64,000 nt of DNA from Saccharopolyspora hirsuta (GCF_008630535.1 NZ_VWPH01000018.1:90556-154555), one strand, 5' to 3'. Numbered from the stretch's first letter, positions 19,594 through 28,814 are shown. The notes: generated by a model from the sequence alone, not told the origin. Numbers and translations are program-made.

Positions 19594-20088
19594 TCAGGTG
19601 AGCGGGTTCCAGACTCCGGTGGGAGCGGTGCGCCGGGCGTAGTCGGCGAAGTCGCGGGGTTCGCGGCCCAGCGCCCTCCGAACGCCGTCGCTCAGGTGCG
19701 CGTTGCGGCCGTCGAGGACCTCGGCGAACAGGTGCTCCACCATCGACACCACCTCGGGCGGCACGCCGTGCTCTGCCATCGCCGCCCGGTACTGCTCGGG
19801 GCTGATCGACGAGAAGGCGACGTCCCGGCCCGCGGCGGCGGCGATCTCGCCGACCGCCTCAGCGGCCCCCGGAACGGCCAGGTCCGGCTGGTAGGACACG
19901 TACACCGCACCGACGCCGGACAGCACGGCGGGCCAGGTGGCGGGGTCGGCCCAGTCGAAGGGCGGCGTCGCCGAGCGGGAACCGGCGCGGACCGGTCGTC
20001 CCAGGGACGTGAGGCGCTCGAGGACGCGGCGACCGGTCCGGCCGGTGGCGCCGAGGACGAGCACTGGCTTCTGTTCGTTGTCGGACAT
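19594..20088 (-). pseudogene. NmrA-like NAD(P)-binding protein with large in-frame internal deletion
   Basis: 164 residues with an intact frame. The N-terminus VLVLGATGRTGRRVLERLTS is a Rossmann NAD(P)-binding motif followed by WPAVLSGVGAVYVSYQPDLA. The C-terminus (ISPEQYRAAMAEHGVPPEVV, EVLDGRNAHLSDGVRRALG, PRDFADYARRTAPTGVW) is the normal end of ~280-residue NmrA/HSCARG-like oxidoreductases. The region joining them goes straight from PGAAEAV to GEIAAAAGRDV, skipping roughly 100 residues that in relatives carry the rest of the sheet and the substrate region. It is therefore probably non-functional despite the open frame. A truncated AraC regulator fragment lies divergent beside it. Confidence 0.7.
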
Positions 20089-20165
20089 GGCCCCAGTCAA
20101 GCCCCAGCCCGCTGGACGCCCCATAGCCGAAAATCCACATCCCATAATCGGCCGTCCAACCTTCG

Positions 20166-20180
20166 CGATTTCAATGAGCC
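20166..20180 (+). repeat. Solo terminal sequence of the IS/MITE family
   Basis: CGATTTCAATGAGCC matches the outer end of the element at 56712 and of the insertion sequence at 63865, but here the similarity stops at once and runs into a truncated AraC reading frame. It looks like the scar of an element-mediated deletion. Confidence 0.6.
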
Positions 20181-20331
20181 CCGCCAGGTCGGCTACGGCA
20201 GCGCGTTCGCGCTCAGCAACGCCTTCAAGCGGCGGTACGGCACGAGCCCGCAGGAGTACCGGCGCGGGTCACTGCTCGCAGGGGCGGCGCAGCGCGCTGT
20301 TGGGGAGCTTGCTGGTGTCCAGGCGCAGTGA
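20181..20331 (+). pseudogene. AraC-family regulator, C-terminal fragment
   Basis: The frame reads RQVGYGSAFALSNAFKRRYG followed by TSPQEYRRG, the second helix-turn-helix of an AraC/XylS regulator, with no upstream domain and no start codon. AraC genes commonly sit divergent from NmrA-like oxidoreductases of the kind found at 19594, so this is probably the remains of its regulator. The 3' end overlaps the convergent gene at 20269. Confidence 0.65.
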
Positions 20332-20847
20332 CCGCCCCGAGTCGGTGACGACCATCGGGTACACCAGGTTCCACTCCAGGCAGTGGTACGGCATGTCCGG
20401 CGGCGCGTCCTGCGGGTCCTGGAGGCTCTTGAAGGTCAGCAGCGCCAGCAGCGAGCCGTCCGGGCCGGGGTCGATCCGGTGCACGACGATGTCGATGTCG
20501 TCCGTGGAGTCGTAGGCCTGGGACCACTTGTCCCGGGGCAGCTCGTCCCACTTGCTCGGGACCACTGTGGACTTCCACAGGTCGTAGTCCCGGGTGTTGA
20601 TCGACCGGAAGTGGTTGTCCAGCAGCTTCTGGACCTCGCGCTGGTCGGGGTGCTGGACCGCGCCCGGCGTGTAGACCACGCCCTCCACGCTCTTGACCGA
20701 CTCGACCGGCTCACCCTCCGGGTGCAACGGCGCGTTCGTCCGCGCCGGTTCGCGGTAGACCTGCTCGGCCAGCACCGCACCACCACCGGCACCCGCCAGC
20801 AGCACGACGACCGAGACCGGCAGACCCCACTTCACCCAGGAACGCAC
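20269..20847 (-). CDS. Hypothetical membrane-anchored or secreted protein
   Basis: 192 residues. One N-terminal helix (WGLPVSVVVLLAGAGGGAVL) serves as anchor or signal. The exterior part has an NTF2/Mce-associated look: QREVQKLLDNHFRSINTRDY, DLWKSTVV, and IDIVVHRIDPGPDGSLLALLTF. Similar proteins are common in actinobacteria; no catalytic residues are seen. I do not recognise a named family. Confidence 0.75.
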   Translation of the reverse strand: MRSWVKWGLPVSVVVLLAGAGGGAVLAEQVYREPARTNAPLHPEGEPVESVKSVEGVVYTPGAVQHPDQREVQKLLDNHFRSINTRDYDLWKSTVVPSKWDELPRDKWSQAYDSTDDIDIVVHRIDPGPDGSLLALLTFKSLQDPQDAPPDMPYHCLEWNLVYPMVVTDSGRSLRLDTSKLPNSALRRPCEQ

Positions 20848-20905
20848 GGCCCCAAGCTTCCCACACCTCGATCAGCGGCACGGCCGTTTCCGGTCGGTCC
20901 GCGGC

Positions 20906-21421
20906 TCAGCCGACGCGGTGCAGCCAGGTGACCGGGGCCCCGTCGCCGGCGCGGCGGAACGGTTCGAGCGCGTCGTCCCACGCCGCGCCCAGCAGCTGGT
21001 CCACCCGGTGTGCGAAGGCCTCCGGCCCCTTGGCGTTGGCCGCGAGGGTGCGCAGCTGGTCCTCGCTGACCACGATGTCGCCGTTGGCGCTGGTGCAGGC
21101 GCGCCACAGTCCCAGGCCGGGGGCGTGGCAGAACCGCTGCCCGTCCACCCCGGGGCTGGGGTCCTCGGTGACTTCGAAGCGCAGCATCGGCCACGCGCGC
21201 AGTGCGGTGACGAGGCGTGCGCCGGTACCCGGCTCGCCCGTCCAGTTGCACTCCGCTCGGAGTTGCCCTGGGGCTGCCGGTTGGGCCGTCCAGCGGAGTT
21301 CCGTCCGCATGCCGAGTGCGCCAGAGATCGCCCACTCGACGTGCGGGCAGACCGCAGACGGCGACGAGTGGACGTAGACCACACCAGCGGTGTGGCCACG
21401 GTCGCTGCCACGGGTGCTCAC
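20906..21421 (-). CDS. DUF3145 family protein
   Basis: 171 residues, a family of unknown function restricted to Actinobacteria and typically encoded just after the FAS-II cluster, as here. Recognisable parts are GVVYVHSSPSAVCPHVEWAI, LRAWPMLRFEVTEDPSPGVD, and WDDALEPFRRAGDGAPVTWL. No enzymatic motif is visible; the location suggests a link to fatty-acid metabolism. Confidence 0.88.
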   Translation of the reverse strand: MSTRGSDRGHTAGVVYVHSSPSAVCPHVEWAISGALGMRTELRWTAQPAAPGQLRAECNWTGEPGTGARLVTALRAWPMLRFEVTEDPSPGVDGQRFCHAPGLGLWRACTSANGDIVVSEDQLRTLAANAKGPEAFAHRVDQLLGAAWDDALEPFRRAGDGAPVTWLHRVG

Positions 21422-21799
21422 TGCTGACCTCCGCTGTTCGACGAGGGACGTCTTCCCCTACGACCTCGCGAGCACGACGATCAACAGATGCGGCGTCATT
21501 CTGCATCGCCCGTCGCGCGCTCCGCCACCAGAACGCCGTGTTCCACCGCGGCACCGCGGCGTCCCGGGTTGCGGAGCGCCGCGCGGCGCTGACTGCTCCG
21601 ATCAGGCGAAACCGCAGATCCCAGGGGTGCACACGCGTCCCACCAACGCTCAGAAGCACCAATCGGCCAGCGTCGAGCGAGTGGTGGATACCACTCGATC
21701 GGACGAATATTGGATCTCCGCGACAACCCCCGGACCGCCCGACTAACGTCAGGGCCCGGAGAAGGTGCGCTCGCCGGGCTGCGGGAAGGGGAGGTCCTC
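21422..21799. other. Intergenic region with one candidate operator
   Basis: 378 bases between divergent genes. No credible coding frame. The only clear structure is a 7-bp inverted repeat CGAGTGG-N6-CCACTCG at 21678-21697, about 100 bases before the start of the next gene, which could be a protein-binding site. Confidence 0.5.
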
Positions 21800-23041
21800 A
21801 TGCGACTCGTGCGGCTCGGTGCGGAGCCGACCAAGGTCGGTGCCGACATCCGGGCGGCGATCTCCGCGTGGGGCGCCGGCCGCTCGGTGCTGGGCGGTGT
21901 CGCCGTGCTCGGCTGCCGACCGCCGGGCGCGCCCCGCGCGCTGGACGCGGTGATCGTGCTGCCGCGCGGCGTGGTCGTGGTGCTCGGGGTGGATCTGCCC
22001 GAACCGGCGCTGAAGGTGGAGGCCCCGCTGCGGACACCGTGGACAGTGGACGGTTGGCCGCTGGTGCGCACCGAGGGCGCGGTCAACCCCGGGTTGGAGG
22101 GCCTCGAGTCCGCCGCCGCACTGGCCCGCAGCCTGCAGTCGCGCGGGCTGGAACCGCTGCCGGTCGCCGCCGTCGTGGTCGTCGGCCCGTACGCCGGGCA
22201 GGTCACCCAACCCACGACGGACCTGCACCGCGGCGTCCGGGTCGTCGCGCCGAACACCACCGCGATCCTGGCCGCCGCCCGCGAGCTGGCGACCTACGAG
22301 CGGTCCTGCCCGGTCGAACCCGCACAGCGGCTGCTGGAGGTGCTCGACGAGGATTGCCGGGTCAGCGCCGCCGACCTGGTCGAGGAGGGCTTCCCGGAGT
22401 CCGCGGACACCGACCTGGCCACCGCGGACACGATGCTGATCCCGAAGTTCACCGATCCTCCGGCCGCGGGCCGGTTCTCCCGCCGGACCGCCCTGATCGC
22501 GGTCGCTTCAGCGCTGGTGCTGCTGTGCGCCGCGCTGGTCGGGTGGCTCGCGTTCGGCCGCCCGGCCGCCAGCACCGCGCCGCCCGCGCCGCCGGTCCAG
22601 CGGGTCGACGGCGTGGAGTTCGCGCAGCGGGTGACCGACCGCGAGCAGACCTGCGTCACGCACTCCTTCGGCGACGTCCAGCGCTGGTTCGAGCAGCAGC
22701 CCTGCCGGAACCTGACGCGCGCGGTGTTCGAGACCCGGGTGGAGGGCAAGCCCGCCGCGGTGTCGGTCGCGATCGTCGAGCTGCCGGACGAGCAGTCCGC
22801 GCGGGAGCTGCGGAACCTGGCCGCCGAAGCCGGGACCGGCGGGATCACCGACCTGGTGGCCGAGGGCCGGGGCTGGCCGGGCGGACCGGACGGCTTCGAC
22901 GACGCGGCCCAGGTCGCCCAGCAGAGCGGCACCGAGGTCCGGATCGTGCAGACTGTCTGGCGCCACCGCTCCTCCACCCCGGACGACGTCGCCCTCCGCG
23001 CCCTCGCCGAACGCGCCCTCCGCCTCACCCCCCGCCCCTGA
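21800..23041 (+). CDS. Membrane-anchored protein with NERD-like N-terminal domain
   Basis: 413 residues. The first ~160 residues (VLPRGVVVVLGVDLPEPALK, WTVDGWPLVR, GAVNPGLEGLESAAALARSL, VVVGPYAG) resemble the nuclease-related (NERD) fold by eye. One transmembrane helix follows near residue 240 (TALIAVASALVLLCAALVGW), then an exterior domain with two Cys (QTCVTHSFGDV, EQQPCRNLTR) that could form a disulfide. GGGGAGG precedes the ATG. Such proteins are widespread but uncharacterised in Pseudonocardiales; function unknown. Confidence 0.78.
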   Translation: MRLVRLGAEPTKVGADIRAAISAWGAGRSVLGGVAVLGCRPPGAPRALDAVIVLPRGVVVVLGVDLPEPALKVEAPLRTPWTVDGWPLVRTEGAVNPGLEGLESAAALARSLQSRGLEPLPVAAVVVVGPYAGQVTQPTTDLHRGVRVVAPNTTAILAAARELATYERSCPVEPAQRLLEVLDEDCRVSAADLVEEGFPESADTDLATADTMLIPKFTDPPAAGRFSRRTALIAVASALVLLCAALVGWLAFGRPAASTAPPAPPVQRVDGVEFAQRVTDREQTCVTHSFGDVQRWFEQQPCRNLTRAVFETRVEGKPAAVSVAIVELPDEQSARELRNLAAEAGTGGITDLVAEGRGWPGGPDGFDDAAQVAQQSGTEVRIVQTVWRHRSSTPDDVALRALAERALRLTPRP

Positions 23042-23045
23042 CCGG

Positions 23046-23708
23046 TCAGGGGCGTTCGGGTTCTCGGGCTTTTTCCGGGGGCGCTTGTTCGGGGATGGCC
23101 GCGCGGTCGGGGAATATGCGGCGCGGGGGCTTCGTGACGTACGGGCGTCCCAGGCGGTTCAGGAAGAACGCCGGGGCGAACAGCGGGACCACCGCCGACA
23201 GCGCCGCCGCCGTCACCCCGGCCCGCAGGACGTCGCGCGGCAGCAGCACCGCTCCCCGGTCGACGAAGCGGTTGCTGGTCACCGCCGCCAGCCAGAGGAC
23301 GACCACGAAGCACACCATCGTCCCCAGCGCCAGCAGCACCGCGGGCTGGTAGCCGAGGCGCTCCGCGCCGAGCATCACCGCGACCCAGCCGAGCAGCGCG
23401 GGGAGCTGGCCGCGCTCGGTGGTCGCCGCCCACAGCAGGCCGCCGAGCACCGCGAGCCCGCCGCCACCGCTCTGCCACGCCTCCGACAGGCGCTCGGCCC
23501 AGGAGCCGGTGGTCATGCCGAGCCGGGCGAGGAAGTGGCCGAGGACGTCCAGGGCGCTGGGGCTGTCCGGCCGGGTGGTGAACTGGCCGACGATCCAGAC
23601 CAGCGTCCACAGCGACACGGCGAAGGCCAGCACCTGCTGCCATCGGGGGCGGTCCAGCGCTGCCCGGTACAACCGCGCCAGTTCCCGTTGTCGCGCTTGC
23701 ACATCCAC
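23046..23708 (-). CDS. Hypothetical membrane protein
   Basis: 220 residues with about four hydrophobic segments (QQVLAFAVSLWTLVWIVGQF, GGGLAVLGGLLWAA, VLLALGTMVCFVVVLWLAAV, RAGVTAAALSAVVPLFAPAF) and a charged proline-rich C-terminus. Convergent with the NERD-like gene. No family recognised. Confidence 0.72.
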   Translation of the reverse strand: MDVQARQRELARLYRAALDRPRWQQVLAFAVSLWTLVWIVGQFTTRPDSPSALDVLGHFLARLGMTTGSWAERLSEAWQSGGGGLAVLGGLLWAATTERGQLPALLGWVAVMLGAERLGYQPAVLLALGTMVCFVVVLWLAAVTSNRFVDRGAVLLPRDVLRAGVTAAALSAVVPLFAPAFFLNRLGRPYVTKPPRRIFPDRAAIPEQAPPEKAREPERP

Positions 23709-23802
23709 CCCTGTCCTCGATGTCGGCGGCGGAAACGATGGTCGGCCAGCAGGGGTCGCAGGGTCGGGATTGATCAGATCGGGGGCGTGTTGCGGGGCGC
23801 GG

Positions 23803-24831
23803 TCAGCTCCAGAAGGTGCCCGGGCCGGAGGCGCAGGCCCCGCTGGTGGTGCAGGCGGGCGGCAGCGGGCGCACCTCGGAGCCGTCGACCAGCCACTGCC
23901 CGCGCCCGTCGGTGGAGACCAGGAACCGCCCGAGCGGATCGGCGGACAACCGGGCGGTACCGGCGGTCAGCTCCGGGGTCCGGAACGGCACGCCAGCGCC
24001 GAGCTTGCGACCGCTGTTCGCGGCGAAGGTGGCCACCCGCGCCTGCCCGGCACCGCAGGCCGGTGGCTCCAGCGCGGCGACGTCGTGCCCCGACCAGGCG
24101 ATCGCCACCGGTCCGCAGGCGTCGGAGGTCGCCTCGACGTGGTCGGCCAGCGAGGTCGCCTCGGGGGCGAGCACCAGCACGGACGCCCGGTCGCGGCCGG
24201 GTTCGGCGGCCAGCAGCGCCAACCGGCCGTCGTCGGACAGGGCGAGGTCGTCCACCCGCATCCCGGCCGGGAGCGCGATGCGCTGCTGCTCGCCGCGCAG
24301 CACCACGACGGAATCGCCGTCCTGGTAGGCGATCCGCCCGCCGCCCGCGGTCAGCAGCCGCGCGTCGCCGACCGGCACCGGCAGCACGTGCTTGGCGCCG
24401 TCCGCGGCCACCTCCACGAGCTGCCTGCCGTCGGACGTGGTGGCCACCGCGAGCACCCGGTTCCGGTCGGTGGCCAGCACCTCCGGGTCGGCGCCGGGGA
24501 TGTCGGAGAGCACGCCGTTCTGCCGACCGGAGTAGATGTCGAACGAGGCGATCACGCCGGGCTCGGGTGCCGCCAGGTAGCTGTTGGGCTGCGCGCTGAC
24601 CGGCGTGGGCTGCTGCTGACCGGGCAGGACCGCGACCGCCACGACGAGCGCCACCGCCGCCGCGGCCACCGCGCCGATCGCCGCGAACAGCGGGCGGCGG
24701 CTCGGCTTCCGCCGCCGCGCGGCGGCGAGCATCTTGGGCAGCGCGTCGGGGCTGGGCTCGACGTCGTCCACCAACCGGTGCAGCTGCGCGCGCACCACTT
24801 CCACGTCCCACGTGCTGTTGCCGTCCTTCAC
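23803..24831 (-). CDS. Sigma-factor-linked membrane protein with predicted beta-propeller exterior
   Basis: 342 residues beginning GTG inside the sigma-factor stop (GTGA overlap). A ~45-residue cytoplasmic part is followed by a single helix (LFAAIGAVAAAAVALVVAVA) and an exterior region of repeated beta-rich units (DRNRVLAVATTSDGRQLVEV, VVVLRGEQQRIALPAG, LSDDGRLALLAAEPGRD) suggestive of a propeller. There is no ZAS zinc motif, but the topology and coupling fit a membrane partner or antagonist of the upstream sigma factor. That role is inferred. Confidence 0.75.
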   Translation of the reverse strand: MKDGNSTWDVEVVRAQLHRLVDDVEPSPDALPKMLAAARRRKPSRRPLFAAIGAVAAAAVALVVAVAVLPGQQQPTPVSAQPNSYLAAPEPGVIASFDIYSGRQNGVLSDIPGADPEVLATDRNRVLAVATTSDGRQLVEVAADGAKHVLPVPVGDARLLTAGGGRIAYQDGDSVVVLRGEQQRIALPAGMRVDDLALSDDGRLALLAAEPGRDRASVLVLAPEATSLADHVEATSDACGPVAIAWSGHDVAALEPPACGAGQARVATFAANSGRKLGAGVPFRTPELTAGTARLSADPLGRFLVSTDGRGQWLVDGSEVRPLPPACTTSGACASGPGTFWS

Positions 24832-25319
24832 ACCCGCTCCCCCAGCAGCTCAGACAGTCGCGAGACGCCTCGCGAGCAGTACGACTTCACCGCTCCCTGG
24901 CTGCATCCCATCACCTCCGCGGTGCGGGACTCGCTGAGGTCGGCGTAGTAGCGCAGCACGACGGCCTCCCGCTGTCGGCGCGGCAGCTTAGCCAGCGCCG
25001 CCGCCAGCACGGCTCGGTCGACGCCGCGCCCGGTGTCGTCGGGTTGGCTGTCCTCGGTGGCGAGCTTGGGCTGGTACTTCTTGGCGACCAGGCGCCGCCG
25101 CAGCATCGAGCGAGCCCGGTTGAGCACCGCCTGCCGCAGGAACGCCAGCGCCTTGTCCGGGTCGCGCAACCTGGTGCGCGAGTCGAACACCCGCACGTAG
25201 GCGTCCTGCACGATGTCCTCCGCGGAGGCCCGGTCGTCGACCAACAGGACGGCGATGCGCAGCAGCTGCTTGTAATGCTCCTGGTAGAGGTCGGTGAGCT
25301 TGCTCGTCAGTTCATCCAT
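24828..25319 (-). CDS. ECF RNA polymerase sigma factor (SigE-like of Streptomyces type)
   Basis: 163 residues. Region 2: YQEHYKQLLRIAVLLVDDRA followed by SAEDIVQDAYVRVFDS. Region 4: LPRRQREAVVLRYYADLSES then EVMGCSQGAVKSYCSRG. I chose the ATG at 25319 (MDELTSKL), since the upstream extension is not family-like. Co-transcribed with its putative membrane partner. Confidence 0.9.
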   Translation of the reverse strand: MDELTSKLTDLYQEHYKQLLRIAVLLVDDRASAEDIVQDAYVRVFDSRTRLRDPDKALAFLRQAVLNRARSMLRRRLVAKKYQPKLATEDSQPDDTGRGVDRAVLAAALAKLPRRQREAVVLRYYADLSESRTAEVMGCSQGAVKSYCSRGVSRLSELLGERV

Positions 25320-25596
25320 TGCCGCCAGCCCGTCGCCCGGCCAGGCGGTCACGGGCAATGCGATCGACACCGTCACATCTCTGCACGACGCGCAAGACCC
25401 CCTCCGTGGTTGCGACCGGATTCCACTCGTAATCGATCGGTGCCACCCAGCCGGCGGCGGAGTTTACCGATGCAGACACCGATGATCATCTCGTGGCGCT
25501 TTTGCGCAGGTACCCGCACCCGGATGGCTCATGCCGACTCCGCCGGGCCGCACTACCGTCTACCGCGGCCGGTCCAAGCTCCCGGAGGAGGGCCCG

Positions 25597-26421
25597 ATGC
25601 AGTTCGGCGTTTCCGCGTTCATCACCGACGAGGGCATCGGCCCGGCCGACCTCGGCCGGGCCCTGGAGGAGCGGGGCTTCGACGCGCTGTTCGTCGCCGA
25701 GCACACGCACATCCCGGCGAGCCGGGAGACGCCCTACCCGATGGGCGGCGACCTGCCGCGGATCTACTACCGGACGCTGGACCCGTTCGTCGCGCTGACC
25801 GCGGCCGCGGCGGTCACCGAGCGGCTGCTGGTGGCCACCGGGATCGCCCTCGTCGTGGAGCGCGACCCGATCACCACCGCCAAGGAGGTGGCCAGCCTGG
25901 ACCTGGTCTCGGGCGGCCGGTTCCTGTTCGGGGTGGGCGCCGGGTGGAACCGCGAGGAGATGCGCAACCACGGCACGGACCCGGCCACCCGCGGTGCGCT
26001 GATGGACGAGCGGATCCGGGCGATGCGCGCGATCTGGACCGAGGAGGCCGCGGAGTTCCACGGCACGCACGTCGACTTCGACCCGATCTACTCGTGGCCG
26101 AAGCCGGTCCAGCAGCCGCACCCGCCCATCTACGTCGGCGGGGAGAGCGAGCGGGCGATCGCGCGGGTCGCCGAGTACGGCGGCGGCTGGCTGCCGCGCG
26201 GTGCCGCGGAGAACCTGGTCGAGCTCGTGCCGCAGGTGCGCGACCGGGCGGGCTGGCGGGTGCCGGTCTCGGTGTACGGGGCGCCGCGCGACCCGGCGGT
26301 CATCGAGTCCTACGCCGCGGCCGACATCGACCGCACCCTGTTCCTGCTGCCCACCCGGGGCCGCGACGACACCCTCCGCATCCTCGACGAGCTGGCCGAG
26401 CTCGCCGCCCGCCTGCGCTGA
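25597..26421 (+). CDS. LLM-class F420-dependent oxidoreductase
   Basis: 274 residues, TIM-barrel luciferase-like fold: FGVSAFITDEGIGPADLGRA, ALFVAEHTHIP, VATGIALVVERDPITTAKEV, GGRFLFGVGAGWNREEM, and PHPPIYVGGES. This matches the TIGR03619-like F420 subgroup common in mycobacteria and relatives. Substrate unknown. GGAGGAG lies seven bases before the ATG. A 46-nt inverted repeat follows the gene. Confidence 0.88.
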   Translation: MQFGVSAFITDEGIGPADLGRALEERGFDALFVAEHTHIPASRETPYPMGGDLPRIYYRTLDPFVALTAAAAVTERLLVATGIALVVERDPITTAKEVASLDLVSGGRFLFGVGAGWNREEMRNHGTDPATRGALMDERIRAMRAIWTEEAAEFHGTHVDFDPIYSWPKPVQQPHPPIYVGGESERAIARVAEYGGGWLPRGAAENLVELVPQVRDRAGWRVPVSVYGAPRDPAVIESYAAADIDRTLFLLPTRGRDDTLRILDELAELAARLR

Positions 26422-26422
26422 A

Positions 26423-26468
26423 CGCGAGTTCCGTTGAAATCGGACCTCCGATTTCAACGGAACTCGCG
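26423..26468. repeat. Perfect 46-nt inverted repeat containing the GATTTCAA motif
   Basis: Two 22-base arms with a 2-base centre, starting CGCGAGTTCCGTTGAAATCG. It begins one base after the oxidoreductase stop. It joins features of the two repeat families here: the long gene-end hairpins and the GATTTCAATGGAAATC palindromes. It could terminate transcription before cstA. Confidence 0.8.
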
Positions 26469-26624
26469 GCAGGGCACAACGCCGGGACGACCGGAGAACT
26501 TCTTACATCCTGGTTACTTCCGTGCCACGGGCTGGACATTCCGCCCTTGCGAGCAGATCCTCGTCTCTGCTGCGCACCTGTTGTCTCGCGCAGCGCGCAT
26601 CCGCAGGAATGGAGTCCGAGGACG

Positions 26625-28814
26625 GTGGCAACGAACACGGTGCCGAGCGGTGGGACAGCTCGGAAACGCAGGATGACGCCCAAGGAGATCGCCATCTGGG
26701 TCCTGGTGGCGATCGTCGGCGCGGTCGCCTGGGGCGTCATCGCGCTGAGCCGGGGCGAGGAGATCTCCGCGGCCTGGCTGGTCTTCGCAGCCCTCGCGTC
26801 CTACGCGATCGGATACCGCTTCTACGCGCGGTTCCTCACCTACAAGGTGCTCAAGGCCGATGACACCCGCGCGACCCCGGCCGAGCGGTTGAACAACGGC
26901 ACCGACTTCCAGCCCACCGACCGGCGGGTGCTGTTCGGGCACCACTTCGCCGCGATCGCCGGGGCCGGTCCGCTGGTCGGCCCGGTGCTGGCCGCGCAGA
27001 TGGGCTACCTGCCGGGCACCATCTGGATCATCGTCGGCGTCATCTTCGCCGGTGCCGTGCAGGACATGGTGGTGCTGTTCTTCTCCACCCGCCGCAACGG
27101 CCGCAGCCTCGGGCAGATGGCCCGCGAGGAGATCGGTCCGATCGGCGGCATCGCGGCGCTGATCGCGGTGCTGGCCATCATGATCATCCTGCTGGCGGTG
27201 CTTGCGCTGGTCGTGGTCGGCGCGCTGAAGGGCTCGCCGTGGGGCACCTTCTCCATCGGCATGACCATCCCGATCGCCCTGTTCATGGGCTTCTACCTGC
27301 GGTACCTGCGGCCGGGCAAGATCGTCGAGACCTCGGTGATCGGCGTCGCCCTGCTGCTGCTGAGCATCGTCGCGGGCAGCTGGGTGGCCGACTCGGCGCT
27401 GGCCGGGTTCTTCACCCTCTCCGGCAACGAGCTGACCTTCGCGCTGATCATCTACGGGTTCATCGCCTCGGTGCTGCCGGTGTGGATGCTGCTGGCGCCG
27501 CGCGACTACCTGAGCACCTTCATGAAGGTCGGCGTCGTGGTGATGCTGGCGGTGTCGATCCTGATCGCGCTGCCGGCGATGAAGACCGAGGCGATCACCG
27601 AGTTCGCGCTCAACGGCGAGGGACCGGTGTTCTCCGGTTCGCTGTTCCCGTTCGTGTTCATCACGATCGCCTGCGGTGCGCTCTCCGGCTTCCACGCGCT
27701 GGTCTCCTCGGGCACCACGCCGAAGATGCTGGAGAAGGAGTCGCAGGTCCGGGTCATCGGCTACGGCGGCATGCTCACCGAGTCGTTCGTGGCGATCATG
27801 GCGCTGGCCGCGGCGTGCATCATCGACCCCGGCCTGTACTTCGCGATGAACATGCCCGCCACCGCGCTGGGCGACACGCTGGAGTCGGCGTCGCAGGCGG
27901 TGGCCGGGCTGGGCTTCCAGATCTCGCCCGAGCAGCTGGCCGCGGCCGCCGCGGCGGTGGACGAGGAGACGCTGGTCGGCCGCAGCGGCGGCGCCCCCAC
28001 CCTCGCCGTCGGCCTGTCCGAGGTGTTCTCGCAGGTCATCGGCGGGGACGCGATGAAGGCGTTCTGGTACCACTTCGCGGTGATGTTCGAGGCGCTGTTC
28101 ATCCTGACCACGGTGGACGCCGGGACCCGGGTCGGCCGGTTCATGCTGCAGGACACCGTGGGCAACGTCTGGAAGCGCTTCGGCGACGTGAGCTGGAAGC
28201 CCGGCAACTGGATCGCCAGCGCGGTGATCGTCGGCGCCTGGGGCTACTTCCTGTGGGCGGGCGTGAACGACCCGCTGGGCGGCATCAACCAGCTGTTCCC
28301 GCTGTTCGGCATCGCCAACCAGCTGCTGGCGGCGGTGGCGCTGGCGGTGGCCACCACGCTGCTGATCAAGTCGGGGCGGGCGAAGTACGCGTGGGTCACG
28401 CTGATCCCGCTGGCCTGGGACGCGGCGGTCACGTTGACCGCGAGCTGGCAGAAGATCTTCTCCGCCGACCCGAAGATCGGCTTCTTCGCGCAGCGCGCCG
28501 CCTACCAGGCGGCCCTGGACGCCGGGGAGACCAGCAAGGGCACCGCGCACACCGTCGAGGAGATGCAGAAGGTCGTCGTCAACTCCACCGTGGACGGCGT
28601 GCTGAGCATCCTGTTCGCGGTGCTGATCCTGATCGTGCTGGTGGACGCGGTCCGCGTCTGGATCAAGGCGCTGCGCGCCACCGAGCCGCTGCCCACCACC
28701 GAAGCCCCGTACGTCAAGTCGGAGCTGTGGGCCCCGTCCGGCCTGATCCCGACCGCTGAGGAACGCCGCGTCCAGAAGGAGCTGGAGGCGGAGAAGGCCG
28801 GAGCGGGCACATGA
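26625..28814 (+). CDS. cstA: Carbon starvation protein A, peptide/pyruvate transporter
   Basis: 729 residues with about 18 transmembrane helices. Signatures: ALASYAIGYRFYARFLTYKV, TDRRVLFGHHFAAIAGAGPL, VGPVLAAQMGYLPGTIWIIV, FHALVSSGTTPKMLEKES and TTVDAGTRVGRF. CstA-family proteins take up peptides (E. coli CstA) or pyruvate (BtsT). The GTG at 26625 is preferred; ATG 26673 would remove only a charged leader. An ATGA overlap couples it to the YbdD-like partner. Confidence 0.93.
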   Translation: MATNTVPSGGTARKRRMTPKEIAIWVLVAIVGAVAWGVIALSRGEEISAAWLVFAALASYAIGYRFYARFLTYKVLKADDTRATPAERLNNGTDFQPTDRRVLFGHHFAAIAGAGPLVGPVLAAQMGYLPGTIWIIVGVIFAGAVQDMVVLFFSTRRNGRSLGQMAREEIGPIGGIAALIAVLAIMIILLAVLALVVVGALKGSPWGTFSIGMTIPIALFMGFYLRYLRPGKIVETSVIGVALLLLSIVAGSWVADSALAGFFTLSGNELTFALIIYGFIASVLPVWMLLAPRDYLSTFMKVGVVVMLAVSILIALPAMKTEAITEFALNGEGPVFSGSLFPFVFITIACGALSGFHALVSSGTTPKMLEKESQVRVIGYGGMLTESFVAIMALAAACIIDPGLYFAMNMPATALGDTLESASQAVAGLGFQISPEQLAAAAAAVDEETLVGRSGGAPTLAVGLSEVFSQVIGGDAMKAFWYHFAVMFEALFILTTVDAGTRVGRFMLQDTVGNVWKRFGDVSWKPGNWIASAVIVGAWGYFLWAGVNDPLGGINQLFPLFGIANQLLAAVALAVATTLLIKSGRAKYAWVTLIPLAWDAAVTLTASWQKIFSADPKIGFFAQRAAYQAALDAGETSKGTAHTVEEMQKVVVNSTVDGVLSILFAVLILIVLVDAVRVWIKALRATEPLPTTEAPYVKSELWAPSGLIPTAEERRVQKELEAEKAGAGT

